A stretch of DNA of 42,862 nucleotides from CAYSPT01 sp964432985 (GTDB lineage: Bacteria > Muiribacteriota > CAYSPT01): NCBI GenBank assembly GCA_964432985.1, contig CAYSPT010000044.1, positions 1 to 42,862 on the forward strand, given 5' to 3'. A model generated the notes under the pieces. That model had not been told where the DNA came from and did not search any database. It saw only the letters and a list, made by a program, of their open reading frames with translations. The position numbers were made by a program, and so were the translations under genes. Of the stretch, positions 15,484 to 24,289 are shown in pieces; positions within the stretch are counted from its first letter, which is position 1; every line of letters starts with the position of its first letter.

Positions 15484-16485
15484 TCATTCAGCCACCAGAT
15501 CTATCTTCACCGTGTTTTCCGCCAGTTTGGCTCCATAAAGAAGCTCTTTTGCACACCCGACTATTTCGATGAAGTCCACGTCCCTGTCGGAAGGGCAGAG
15601 TGCTACTCCGATACTCGCCGTGAGTCGTGGATTCTCCATTGGGAACAAATGATTTCCAACAACCTTCCTGATAGAATCGGCCAGTTCGCAAGCGGTTTCT
15701 TTTTCCTTGTTTTCCAGCCACACGATAAACTCATCAAGTCCGTAGCGGCCTATAATGGCGCTTTCCCCGGCACAATTTTTGATTAACTCGGCTGTTTCTT
15801 TCAACGCTTTCTCACTTTGCTCGATTCCATGCGTGGCTCGATACGGCTTGAAATTGTCGAGGTCCAGGACCAGAACACCGGAAACTTCCTTCCGTTTCCG
15901 ATGCGACAGGAAGGAGCGCTCAGCAATGATCTGGAATCCATTGTAATTCAGTAGCCCGGTAAGGCGGTCGAACATTTCCACCTTTTTAATGCGCTCCAGG
16001 AGCCCCGTTTTTTCAAGGGCCAGGGAAACAATATTGATGAGCAGCACGAAAAAGGCTTCATCGTCGTGGGAGAAACCATCTTCATCGTTGGTCTGCGCGA
16101 ATGCAATTCCCACATACTTCTCGTCACTGCGAATGGCTCCTGCCAGCAAGACCTGGAAATCCTGCTCGAGGTGCAAATCAAACGTCTCATCACCTGGTCT
16201 GACACGCACGAGATGATCAGCTTCTGCTACCAATTTGAAAGGTTGGTCTTCCATAGAGAACTTCTTCGATCGGAAGAAACGCTGGTAGGTTTCGCTGATA
16301 CCCCGTGAAATTTTGACTTCCAGGCCGCCAGTACTTTCCCTGGTCAGTATGAGCCCGCACTGTCTGCATTTCATGTGATACCGCATAGAGTTAATAACAC
16401 GGCTTAAGACTTTCTCCAGGCGGGCATCTGACAGCAGCGTGTGGCTTATGCGAACCAGATCATCCAGAATAGTGTCGTTGGTCAT
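15484..16485 (-). CDS. GAF domain plus degenerate GGDEF domain
   Basis: 333 aa, soluble. Residues about 10-160 look like a GAF sensor (LEKVLSRVINSM, LLAGAIRSDEKYVGIAFA). Residues about 165-330 are a GGDEF domain (FDRLTGLLNYNGF, LVLDLDNFKPYRATHG, SIGVALCPSD). The active-site signature reads GLDEF (249-253) instead of GGDEF. Substituting the second Gly normally abolishes cyclase activity, and the ATHG segment also departs from the usual NDxxGH. It is therefore probably a sensor or c-di-GMP/GTP-binding protein rather than an enzyme. The SD GGAGGTGAT is near-perfect. It is followed at 1 nt by the TPR gene and preceded by the phosphodiesterase. Confidence 0.85.
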   Translation of the reverse strand: MTNDTILDDLVRISHTLLSDARLEKVLSRVINSMRYHMKCRQCGLILTRESTGGLEVKISRGISETYQRFFRSKKFSMEDQPFKLVAEADHLVRVRPGDETFDLHLEQDFQVLLAGAIRSDEKYVGIAFAQTNDEDGFSHDDEAFFVLLINIVSLALEKTGLLERIKKVEMFDRLTGLLNYNGFQIIAERSFLSHRKRKEVSGVLVLDLDNFKPYRATHGIEQSEKALKETAELIKNCAGESAIIGRYGLDEFIVWLENKEKETACELADSIRKVVGNHLFPMENPRLTASIGVALCPSDRDVDFIEIVGCAKELLYGAKLAENTVKIDLVAE

Positions 16486-16505
16486 GCAAGATCACCTCCG
16501 GTATT

Positions 16506-16994
16506 TTAAATCCTGATGATTTCAGCCGACAACCCAGCCGCATCGAGGCGCAGCAGGCCGAAGGACGTGAAAGGAGCAAACACAGTATCTGTGGGAGATC
16601 CCGGATTCACGTAAAGGATCCCCTCTTTTTCCATGACAAGCGGCTGGTGGGAATGACCATAAACAATACAGTCAATATCACCGGGGAAATCACCACGTAT
16701 CCTCTCTGCGAGCCCGTCAGGCGCTCCGCGTCCATGGATTAGCCCGATGGTGTAATCACCAATCGGGATGATGCGTTTAACCGGCAATTCCCCCCGCAGA
16801 TCAGATGGGTCCATATTACCTAAAACTGCATGGGTTGGAGCAATGAGTTCAAGATCAGCCAGTACGTCGATTACTTCGAGATCACCGGCGTGTAAAATCA
16901 TGTCCACCCCCTTGAGCCCGGAAACGAGCTGTTGTGGCAGACGCCGGGACCTCATCGGTATGTGCGTGTCGGATACCAGACCGACTGTAATCAT
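16506..16994 (-). CDS. YfcE/MJ0936-type metallophosphoesterase
   Basis: 162 aa, matching the small YfcE/MJ0936 family. All calcineurin-type metal motifs are present in order: SDTH (8-11), HAGDLEVID, LGNMDPSD, IHGRG, GHSHQP and NPGSPTD. Members hydrolyse phosphodiesters in vitro and some act on cyclic nucleotides. Placement 18 bp after an adenylate cyclase makes a cAMP-degrading role an attractive guess, not shown by sequence. The ATG at 16994 has AGGA about 10 nt upstream. Confidence 0.92.
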   Translation of the reverse strand: MITVGLVSDTHIPMRSRRLPQQLVSGLKGVDMILHAGDLEVIDVLADLELIAPTHAVLGNMDPSDLRGELPVKRIIPIGDYTIGLIHGRGAPDGLAERIRGDFPGDIDCIVYGHSHQPLVMEKEGILYVNPGSPTDTVFAPFTSFGLLRLDAAGLSAEIIRI

Positions 16995-17012
16995 TGAATT
17001 CGATTCCTTTCC

Positions 17013-18560
17013 TTAAGAAGATCGCTGATATTGTCCCGAACCGCTCTTTTTCTTGATGTTTAAGACTTCATACAACGTCACCAGCTGCTCTTTGCCTTTA
17101 ACCCTGGTTGGTGGTAGCTCCCTCACCTCAACCAGGTGCTGTACCTTAACATAGGTGTTCTCGCTTATCAACACCTGTCCAGCCGTAGTCTGTGATTCAA
17201 CCCGGGCGGCCAGGTTCACATGGTCCCCGATACACGTGTACTCCATGCGCTTGCTCGATCCGATGTTGCCCGCCACCACCTCACCGCTATTTATGCCAAT
17301 TCCGATGTAGATAGGACGCTCCCCCCGTGCTTCACGCCGCTGGTTAAGCTTGTTCATGTTCGTCTGCATCTCGAGAGCCGTCCTCACTGCCCGCTCGGGA
17401 TCGTTGCTGTGGGCGATGGGAGCTCCGAAAATGGCCATGATTCCGTCGCCGATAAATTTGTCCAGGGTTCCCTCGTAGCGGAAAATAACATCTATCATGA
17501 GCGAGAGATACTCATTGAGAAGGCTCACCACCTGTTCAGGCTTGAGACTCTCAGACATGCTGGTGAAACCCCGTATATCGGAGAACATGATGGTCGCTTC
17601 ACGCTTTTCCCCGGTGAGCTGTACCTGTTCTTTACCACTGAGAATTTTGTCCGCCACCTGCTGGGTAACGTAGCGCTGGAACGTGTCCTTAATACGGTCA
17701 CGTTCCCTCAGCCCGTCCACCATGAAGTTGAACGTGGAGGTCATGAACCCGATTTCATCGCTGGTTGTTACCGTCACCTTTTGATCGAGATCGCCACCGC
17801 GGACTTTCAGCATAGATGAAACCAGCGGATGGATGGGAGCCGTCAGACGGCTGGCCAGGACGAAGGAGAATACGAGACCTATCACGAGAAACACCAGCAT
17901 CGTCACCAGCAGTTGATTCCTGTTGTTTGCTATCTCCCGGTGCACCTTCACGGTAGAAAATACCACCGCGACCGTGCCCAATTCTTCTCCTTCTGATTCC
18001 AAATTCAATATCACCCGTCTGAGAATATTATTCTTTCTTCGGGACTGGGCGGTAACGATGTTTTCCAGATCAGGTATGGTTTGCCCTACCAGTTCGCTTT
18101 GCATGGTTTTGCGATAACGGGTGAAGAATTCGTCGGTGGATTCACCCTCTGCATGTTGAAAATCTTTCTTCGGTGGCGGCAAGTGGACCGGATTGAGAGA
18201 AAACACCTTCAGAGTGGAATGTGAATCGTTCACCGCAACGTAAGCCAGTTCGAGCTTTTTCAAATTTTGCTCGTCTCCAGCCAGGAATCCGTCGGCAAAA
18301 TTCTGGTAGTCCAGCCAGAATCGCCTGTCGGGATTATTACTCATGGCTTCCGCACCATAAGCCGCAATCAACTGGGCGATCCGAGAAGCACGCCGATCGA
18401 GTTCCTTGAGTCGATGTTGTGATTCCCGGCTGATAAAAATCATATAGAGTGCCACCGTCAGGAGTATCAGCAAGAGGGCTACCATCCCCGAGAGCTTCCA
18501 TTTTAGAGGAAACTTGATTTTTTTTCGATAACTTGATGCGACATTCAAAGTTTTGTACAC
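17013..18560 (-). CDS. Membrane adenylate cyclase (class III) with HAMP domain
   Basis: 515 aa. Membrane helix 1 is at about 26-43 and helix 2 at about 216-238, enclosing a periplasmic sensor domain of about 170 residues. A HAMP linker follows (ASRLTAPIHPLVSSMLKV). The class III cyclase domain covers about 315-505. Catalytic residues are visible: metal Asp in MFSDIRGFTSM (Asp328) and GDGIMAIFG (Asp372), adenine-specifying Lys368 (LDKFIGDG) and Asp446, and transition-state Asn449 and Arg453 in GDHVNLAARVES. It is expected to make cAMP from ATP in response to an envelope signal. The start is GTG 18560 with only a weak SD. It lies between a lipoprotein gene and a phosphodiesterase gene. Confidence 0.93.
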   Translation of the reverse strand: MYKTLNVASSYRKKIKFPLKWKLSGMVALLLILLTVALYMIFISRESQHRLKELDRRASRIAQLIAAYGAEAMSNNPDRRFWLDYQNFADGFLAGDEQNLKKLELAYVAVNDSHSTLKVFSLNPVHLPPPKKDFQHAEGESTDEFFTRYRKTMQSELVGQTIPDLENIVTAQSRRKNNILRRVILNLESEGEELGTVAVVFSTVKVHREIANNRNQLLVTMLVFLVIGLVFSFVLASRLTAPIHPLVSSMLKVRGGDLDQKVTVTTSDEIGFMTSTFNFMVDGLRERDRIKDTFQRYVTQQVADKILSGKEQVQLTGEKREATIMFSDIRGFTSMSESLKPEQVVSLLNEYLSLMIDVIFRYEGTLDKFIGDGIMAIFGAPIAHSNDPERAVRTALEMQTNMNKLNQRREARGERPIYIGIGINSGEVVAGNIGSSKRMEYTCIGDHVNLAARVESQTTAGQVLISENTYVKVQHLVEVRELPPTRVKGKEQLVTLYEVLNIKKKSGSGQYQRSS

Positions 18561-18613
18561 ACCACTCTTCTGATTACCATGTTAGGAACACCAGACCATC
18601 CGATCCCGGGTAT

Positions 18614-19783
18614 CTACCGGCGCCCATCGAATTCTGCCTTGACGTCCATCTGCATGTGTTCGATGTTCTCGATAAAATGATGTTGAACATCCTGAGACTT
18701 AAATTTTGCCCGGTTTTTTATTTTTTCGAGCATCTGCATGGCCAGTTCCGGATTACCACGGTCACAACTCCACATGGCAATACTACTCACATGATCCAGA
18801 ATGGCCTCTGCTCTGTGTTTTTCCTTCAGGGGAAGATCCATGATTATTTTGAATCCGAGTGTATTCACTTCACTCACAGCCTGGGGAGGACCCTGATCAA
18901 TGATAAATTCACGCATTTGAGCCAGTACCTCGAGTTTTTGCTCCGGATCCGTCAAATTACCCTTCAATAGGAAGACGCCCCTATCCAGCACTCCTTTCAA
19001 ATCACCCAGGTTGGTGCTATTGTCGAACAACTCGGCGGCGAGAAAAAGCTCGATTTCCTTTTTTTGCTCGTGGGGCACAAAATCAGGCAGCGGCCTGTCG
19101 GTAAAATGCTTTAAAATATCTCGCACTCCCTTAAATTTTTCCCGGTAGTTCAGGCATTGAACCTGTATTTGCATAAGTTCGATTTCTGCATTGAACCGGT
19201 CCTTGATATCCAGTAGTACACTTTTGTCGTTCAGAATAAAACTGGCTTTTTGTATGTTTTCTTCTGCTTTCTGGACCGTGGTATAAAACCGCCGTGGCAT
19301 ATGAGCGTCATCCAGCCCCCGCTCCTCCGCTTCTTTCCAGGCTGAATCGCATATTTCATGTGCTTTTTCAATAGTGAGCCAGGCTTCCTTGATTAAAATA
19401 TCCAGCTGAAATCCGGGAGAAGTATCGAGACGGGCGCGGCTATAGTCATCAGGACCACCCGGCCGAGAAGCGTCAGCAAACACTTCACCACCGCTCTCGC
19501 CCGGAGGACTCCACCGTTCGACGATGATTGGCTCATCGGGTTCAGGCCGGGGAGGACGTAACGGCGGCCGTACCGGTTCATCCTTGACAGGTCTCCTATC
19601 GGGGAGAGGGTGTGGTTCAGCTTGTTTTGGTAAACCCGCAGAAGTATCCAGGTCTTTTTTTACGTGGAATGTGACCTCGATGTCTTCAGATTCCTCCTGC
19701 TTTCCACAACCGGCCGCTATCAGAGCGCATGAAATAGCAATTACAACAAAAAAAATGGTCTTGTTTTTAGCAGATACAGGCAT
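18614..19783 (-). CDS. Lipoprotein of unknown function
   Basis: 389 aa. The signal peptide ends in a lipobox (ALIAAGC, Cys near residue 26), so the mature protein should be lipid-anchored facing the periplasm. A Pro/Arg/Glu-rich disordered segment follows at about 55-115 (VRPPLRPPRPEPDEP). From about 120 to 385 it is predicted helical, with heptad-like charged helices and weak TPR character (NPELAMQMLEKIKNRAKF). No known domain was recognised. It sits 21 bp after the propeller gene and 53 bp before the cyclase. A partner of the cyclase periplasmic sensor is a possibility from context only. Confidence 0.75.
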   Translation of the reverse strand: MPVSAKNKTIFFVVIAISCALIAAGCGKQEESEDIEVTFHVKKDLDTSAGLPKQAEPHPLPDRRPVKDEPVRPPLRPPRPEPDEPIIVERWSPPGESGGEVFADASRPGGPDDYSRARLDTSPGFQLDILIKEAWLTIEKAHEICDSAWKEAEERGLDDAHMPRRFYTTVQKAEENIQKASFILNDKSVLLDIKDRFNAEIELMQIQVQCLNYREKFKGVRDILKHFTDRPLPDFVPHEQKKEIELFLAAELFDNSTNLGDLKGVLDRGVFLLKGNLTDPEQKLEVLAQMREFIIDQGPPQAVSEVNTLGFKIIMDLPLKEKHRAEAILDHVSSIAMWSCDRGNPELAMQMLEKIKNRAKFKSQDVQHHFIENIEHMQMDVKAEFDGRR

Positions 19784-19804
19784 TCAGCACCCTGCCTTTC
19801 CTGA

Positions 19805-20812
19805 TCATTCCTCTTCTCCAGGATACTTGTTCAACCGATTGAGCTCGGAACCGTACCGGGTGACTGTTCTCCCATACACTGCATCCGGAGTTACGAGCAC
19901 TCCGTCAATACCGTCTCTGGTCAGTCCGTCGAGGCGGCTGTACCGGTGCCAGGTGTTTCTGTCGAACCTGAACAAACCACGATCAGCAGCGGCCCAGACG
20001 ATCTGTCCGTCCACCGCCAGCCCATGCAGCTTGAGACGGGGCAGACGGAAATCGGTCCCCATATCCACAAAAGAATTCCCATCCAGGCGGTACACCGTTC
20101 CCCGCCCAAAGTGATCATGCGCTCCCACCCACAGCCCCGAAACAGGAGACCAGCCCAAACAGGTGACTTTGAGACGGTCCAGACCTTCTTCCGCCCCGAA
20201 CTGCACCAGGCGCTCTTCACTGTCGAGATACAGCACTCCATTGCTGGTTGCTATCCAGACACCCTGGGTGTCATCCACTAAAAGGTCAAATACATCATAT
20301 TTTTTTATCCAGCCGGACCAGAGAGTGTAGGTTTTCCACTTCAAAGCGGTACCATGCCAGGTACCCCGGGCGAGCCGCTTATTGCCCAGGACCCACACAT
20401 TTTTGCTCTTGTCCACGCCGACATCCAGAATCCTGCCCACCGACAAGCCTTCAGAAGATGTGAACATAACCGTCAGCCGGCCATTGTGAAAAACAAGCCC
20501 TTTGCTCGTTCCCACCCAGAGCCTGACACCGTCAACAGCCAGGCACGTAATCCGGGCCTTATCAACGGTTTCCCTGATCCCTCCTACTTCTTTGAAAGTC
20601 GAGCCGTCAAATAAGAATACCGACCCGTCGGACCGGGCCAGGTATAAACGATTACCGGCAGCCGCCATGGCGGCCGTCTGGTTTCTCGTATACCCTTTCT
20701 CGATGATAAAAATGTCCCAGAATCCACTTCTGGCAGGCAGGATAAAGCAGAGCAGGCACAAAATGGCCGCGCCTGTAATCGCCAGACTTCGGGAAGTTAA
20801 AACCTGGTTCAC
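19805..20812 (-). CDS. Secreted beta-propeller protein (two-component-regulator-propeller type)
   Basis: 335 aa. The signal peptide covers residues 1-29 (AAILCLLCFILPARSG). The mature protein shows propeller blades with the Reg_prop pattern, where a Trp or Leu strand is followed by GTSKGL/ATSNGV-type turns: VRLWVGTSKGLVFHNGR, GVWIATSNGVLYLDSE, SGLWVGAHDHFGRGTVYRL, IVWAAADRGLFRFDRN. These propellers usually sense ligands or proteins in the periplasm, but no kinase domain is attached. The start is GTG 20812 in a GTGA overlap with the Memo-AMMECR1 stop, with AAGGAG 7 nt upstream, so the two are translationally coupled. Confidence 0.8.
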   Translation of the reverse strand: MNQVLTSRSLAITGAAILCLLCFILPARSGFWDIFIIEKGYTRNQTAAMAAAGNRLYLARSDGSVFLFDGSTFKEVGGIRETVDKARITCLAVDGVRLWVGTSKGLVFHNGRLTVMFTSSEGLSVGRILDVGVDKSKNVWVLGNKRLARGTWHGTALKWKTYTLWSGWIKKYDVFDLLVDDTQGVWIATSNGVLYLDSEERLVQFGAEEGLDRLKVTCLGWSPVSGLWVGAHDHFGRGTVYRLDGNSFVDMGTDFRLPRLKLHGLAVDGQIVWAAADRGLFRFDRNTWHRYSRLDGLTRDGIDGVLVTPDAVYGRTVTRYGSELNRLNKYPGEEE

Positions 20813-22437
20813 TCTTTCTCCTTTTCACCAAAAACGATTGCGGTAAAGGTAAAGATTTCGGTTTCCTGATTTTTCCAGGCATCTGGAGGAAGTCCGGCTT
20901 TGTGAGAACAAAGATTTGCCATGAATTCTTCGCGGTCCCAGCCTGTCTCCGTCGCCACCTGCGGTAAAAAGACTCCCTGGCGCCTGTATCCCTGGCGGAC
21001 GATAACACCGTGCTTGCCCATTACGATGTTTTCAGGATTGGTCTCTCTCTTGAGGGGAGTCAGCACGGAAATCTCGATATCTATCGTGTCGAGCTCAGAA
21101 GAAGTTACGGGAGGAAACCGGTGGTCCCGGGTAGATGCCGACACAGCCATGTCCCGGATGGTTTCCACCAGCGGTTTTATCCCTTCAATATACCCGATAC
21201 AACCACGTAAGTTGCCCGGGCCCATTTTTCCTCCATGCAAGGTAACAAATGCCCCGCACTTCTGGTTGAGAAGCGGGTCATCAACAGCAACTTCGGGAAC
21301 TTTTCCATCCCTGATATGTGAATCCAGCGTCCTGCGGGCAATACCCAGTAGTACCTTTTTCTGTTGATCCGTGAGGGTGAACTCATCCTGGAGGATGTAC
21401 TCGTCCTGCTGTGTTTCCATAACCTGTTTGCTCCCTTCATTCTCCGACCTTTTTTCTCCTTGACCGGCACGACCAAAAAAGGCCAGTGAAACGTAACTTA
21501 CCGAGTTGGACCAGTCGCCGGTTAATTCCCCCGACGTGGTGTATTCGAGCAACGATCCTTTAATCCCCGGAATAGACCGGATAGCATAGAGCATGAGCTT
21601 GATCGTTTGCCCTCCGCAGATTGTCGCCCCCGTTTTGTTCAAATAAGCGCCGAAGGATTCCGGATCGAGCGCCACAATTTCATCGACCGCTCCCATATCC
21701 AAACCACGGATTCTGGCCGGCAGGTTCTCCGGGTGTCCAAAGGGAGAGTACCCGAAACGGGGCCCATAATGGGTAAAATCACCGCTGGCAATGATAATTG
21801 TCGATTCGTCACTGAGAGCCTTTCCGAGCAAAGCTCCCGCTTCCGCCATCTTTGCATCCGACGTCTGCCCCACGATGATGGGGACCAATGTAAAATCTCC
21901 CAATTGTTTTTGCAGCAGTGGCAGCTGAACCTCGAGGCTGTGATCATCATCCGGAGCCGTTGCGAAGAGAGGTTTTTTCATGAGTTCTTTAGCCAGGTCA
22001 TCCAGGGGAACCGTCCCCAGCGGAGTCTTGTAGGCATCGACATCTTCGATGGTCAGCCCGGCAGGGTACCCGCGGTGTCGGACACCGAGCACGATCACCC
22101 GCTTGACCTTCTGTCCTGACAACATCTCGAAACCCAGGGCAGCGGTCGGTCCCGAATACCGGTACCCGGCGTGTGGGGAAACCAGGGCCAGCACTCGGCC
22201 CGGGGGAATGTCTTTCAGGCCTGCCTTTTTTCGTTTGGATTCATCCACCATGGATTCGATCATCGTGGTGAGTTGGCTGGATAATCCGGGATAGAACATT
22301 CCTGCAACAACCGGTTTTCTCATAGTCCCCTCTCCCTTCCGGCCAGACCCGCAGGCGTACTCACCGGTCGACAGCACCATCAGCAGCACCAGCGGGAGTG
22401 CGAGCAGCACCAGCATCTTTGTTCTCAAATCATCCAT
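20809..22437 (-). CDS. Memo-AMMECR1 fusion (AmmeMemoRadiSam B + A) with N-terminal export signal
   Basis: 542 aa. Residues 8-25 form a hydrophobic signal-like segment (MLVLLALPLVLLMVLSTG); the normal Memo start corresponds to Met39 (MRKPVVAGMFYP). The Memo domain at 39-322 keeps the three presumed metal ligands, His89 (SPHAGYRYSG), His166 (DDDHSLEVQLP) and Cys274 (ATICGGQ). A short linker leads to an AMMECR1 domain (about 352-538) with the invariant LRGCIG motif (410-415). The two domains are usually separate or fused alongside a radical SAM enzyme, as here (the upstream gene). The family biochemistry is not settled. AAGGAG touches the ATG at 22437, so TTG 22428 is an alternative start; either keeps the signal segment. 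Confidence 0.9.
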   Translation of the reverse strand: MDDLRTKMLVLLALPLVLLMVLSTGEYACGSGRKGEGTMRKPVVAGMFYPGLSSQLTTMIESMVDESKRKKAGLKDIPPGRVLALVSPHAGYRYSGPTAALGFEMLSGQKVKRVIVLGVRHRGYPAGLTIEDVDAYKTPLGTVPLDDLAKELMKKPLFATAPDDDHSLEVQLPLLQKQLGDFTLVPIIVGQTSDAKMAEAGALLGKALSDESTIIIASGDFTHYGPRFGYSPFGHPENLPARIRGLDMGAVDEIVALDPESFGAYLNKTGATICGGQTIKLMLYAIRSIPGIKGSLLEYTTSGELTGDWSNSVSYVSLAFFGRAGQGEKRSENEGSKQVMETQQDEYILQDEFTLTDQQKKVLLGIARRTLDSHIRDGKVPEVAVDDPLLNQKCGAFVTLHGGKMGPGNLRGCIGYIEGIKPLVETIRDMAVSASTRDHRFPPVTSSELDTIDIEISVLTPLKRETNPENIVMGKHGVIVRQGYRRQGVFLPQVATETGWDREEFMANLCSHKAGLPPDAWKNQETEIFTFTAIVFGEKEKE

Positions 22438-22492
22438 CTCCTTCTTTTTATGCTGTTGTAATACTGTTGCACCAAGCCTGGGGTATCCAATT

Positions 22493-23404
22493 CTACCTGA
22501 GTATCCTCAAGCCACGCTCAGAAGCAATTTCCAGAGCAGCACGGCATTCATCGGGCCGGGGCCGACGAGCGATTTCAGTATACTCCCTGGCCTGGTAGCA
22601 CGGCCGGTACTGAAACATGACGTTGACAGCCGTATCCGGTGATATATCTTCACTCAAGAACCGCATCACCTCTTCAGTTCCCGCCAGATCGTGCGGCATT
22701 ACCAGATGCCGAACCAGCAGGCCACGAATCGCTACCGAATCGGCGTTTTCCGTCAGGTCTCCCACCTGACGATGCATTTCCAGCAAAGCTTCCTTCGCCC
22801 GCTCATAATAATCTGCTGCCCGGGTAAATTTATTGGACACCGTGGAGTCCGCAAACTTCACATCAGGCATATAAATATCGATAATTCCCTCAAGAACACG
22901 CAACACATCAACCGACTCGTAGCCGCCGCAATTGTATACCAGGGGAAGGCTAAATCCCTGTGGGATTGCCAGAACCAGGGCCTCAACTATGGATGGGACC
23001 ACATGAGTGGGCGTTACAAAATTGACATTATGGCAACCCACCTCCTGCAGATACAGCATAAAAGAGGCCAGTTGTCCGGAATCACATTTTCGTCCCGATC
23101 CGCCATGGCTGATGTCGTCGTTCTGGCAGAAAACGCATCCCAGGTTGCACCCGCTGAAAAAGATCGTACCGGAACCGAACCGGCCGACCAACGGGGGTTC
23201 TTCGCCGAAGTGCGGTCCCACACTGGGAACTCCCGGTTTATCATCTGTTCGGCAAAAACCGGTGTTTCCAGAGGTTCTGTCAATCCCGCACTTTCTCGGG
23301 CAAAGATTGCATGAACGATAGTGTTTGTGCAGTTCCCGGGACCGATTTTCAAGGATTTGCAGATCCATGGCGAGGTATGCGGGGCGGTGTTCCAAAAAGC
23401 ACAC
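22493..23404 (-). CDS. Radical SAM enzyme, PflX-like, in AmmeMemoRadiSam context
   Basis: 303 aa from GTG 23404; ATG 23368 (MDLQILENRSREL) is an equally plausible start, since both SDs are weak. An N-terminal Cys cluster (CNLCPRKCG, C32/C35/C39, and C51 in GFCR) may hold an extra Fe-S cluster. The radical SAM triad CX3CX2C follows as C86/C90/C93 (GCNLGCVFCQ). Later conserved pieces are NFVTPTHVVPSI, YNCGGYES and IYMPDVKF. This layout is the COG1313 PflX-like group rather than the COG1180 enzyme most often paired with Memo and AMMECR1. Adjacency to the Memo-AMMECR1 fusion (55 bp) suggests it fills that role. The substrate is unknown. Confidence 0.88.
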   Translation of the reverse strand: MCFLEHRPAYLAMDLQILENRSRELHKHYRSCNLCPRKCGIDRTSGNTGFCRTDDKPGVPSVGPHFGEEPPLVGRFGSGTIFFSGCNLGCVFCQNDDISHGGSGRKCDSGQLASFMLYLQEVGCHNVNFVTPTHVVPSIVEALVLAIPQGFSLPLVYNCGGYESVDVLRVLEGIIDIYMPDVKFADSTVSNKFTRAADYYERAKEALLEMHRQVGDLTENADSVAIRGLLVRHLVMPHDLAGTEEVMRFLSEDISPDTAVNVMFQYRPCYQAREYTEIARRPRPDECRAALEIASERGLRILR

Positions 23405-23482
23405 ATCCTTAGCCCGTGCTCAAATACCGGTGAACGGTCATTTCCCAGCATTCGGTTTCACAGCGTAATTATAACACCTTAC

Positions 23483-24262
23483 CTACTGGTCATCAAGGGC
23501 CGGAAACCGCTCTGGCAGTGATGTGCGCAACGCCTGCAGAACTGTTGTATCAGTCATGTTGAAAAGCAGCGGAGTGACGGTCACATGCCCCTTTCTGAAG
23601 AGGTCAATATCACATCCCGCCGGAATGGACTCCCCGGCCGCTTCTGCTCCACCAAGCCAGAAATACGGCTTTCCCCTCGGATCAATTCGTTTTTCATATT
23701 TGCCCATGAAACGCGACGGGCCCATCGGTGCCAGGGTAACAACAGGATCTTCGGCACCGTTCAATGGAGGAACATTGATATTCAGAAAAAACGCTTTTCC
23801 CGACTGTAGCTGCCTTACCCCGGATATCACCCTGACAGCAATATCTGCTGTGGTGCTCAACTGCCGTGCCCCACCCTCAGGTACCGTGGAAACCGCGACC
23901 GCTGCCAAGCCTGAGAGAGCGCCTTCCAACGCTCCTCCTACAGTACCCGAATAGAACACATCCGGCCCCAGGTTTACCCCCAGGTTGATTCCTGAAACAA
24001 CCATGTCCGGGGCAGATGGAAGCAGTTCATACAAAGCCAGCTTTACGCAGTCGACCGGGGATCCGTCCACGGCCAGAGTCCGAACGCCGGCAATCGATGT
24101 ATGTTCTACTCTCAGAGGACGTGATACATTGAGAGAGTAACTGACTCCGCTTTGTTCCGAAAGCGGGGCGACGATTAGACATTCATCGAGCCTGGACAGG
24201 ACTTTAACCAGGGCACATAATCCCGGAGAACTGTATCCATCATCGTTGGTTATCAATATCAT
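23483..24262 (-). CDS. surE: 5'/3'-nucleotidase SurE
   Basis: 259 aa, standard length. SurE dephosphorylates nucleoside 5'- and 3'-monophosphates and short polyphosphates with a divalent metal. Visible motifs are ILITNDDGYSSPGL (metal Asp pair at 7-8), VAPLSEQSGVSYSLN, DGSPVDCVKLAL, and SGINLGVNLGPDVFYSGTVG, which carries the conserved Asn metal ligand and substrate loop. The ATG at 24262 follows the HEAT gene stop by 27 bp; the SD is weak. The gene lies in the long co-directional cluster and is followed by the radical SAM gene. Confidence 0.97.
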   Translation of the reverse strand: MILITNDDGYSSPGLCALVKVLSRLDECLIVAPLSEQSGVSYSLNVSRPLRVEHTSIAGVRTLAVDGSPVDCVKLALYELLPSAPDMVVSGINLGVNLGPDVFYSGTVGGALEGALSGLAAVAVSTVPEGGARQLSTTADIAVRVISGVRQLQSGKAFFLNINVPPLNGAEDPVVTLAPMGPSRFMGKYEKRIDPRGKPYFWLGGAEAAGESIPAGCDIDLFRKGHVTVTPLLFNMTDTTVLQALRTSLPERFPALDDQ

Positions 24263-24289
24263 GATGTCAACCGCTGCCTTTTTATTGAA

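Noticed and set aside
18545..18580. 11-codon ATG frame overlapping the adenylate cyclase start
   Set aside because: It has no SD, is not in the cyclase frame, and is too short to judge. A leader role cannot be supported.
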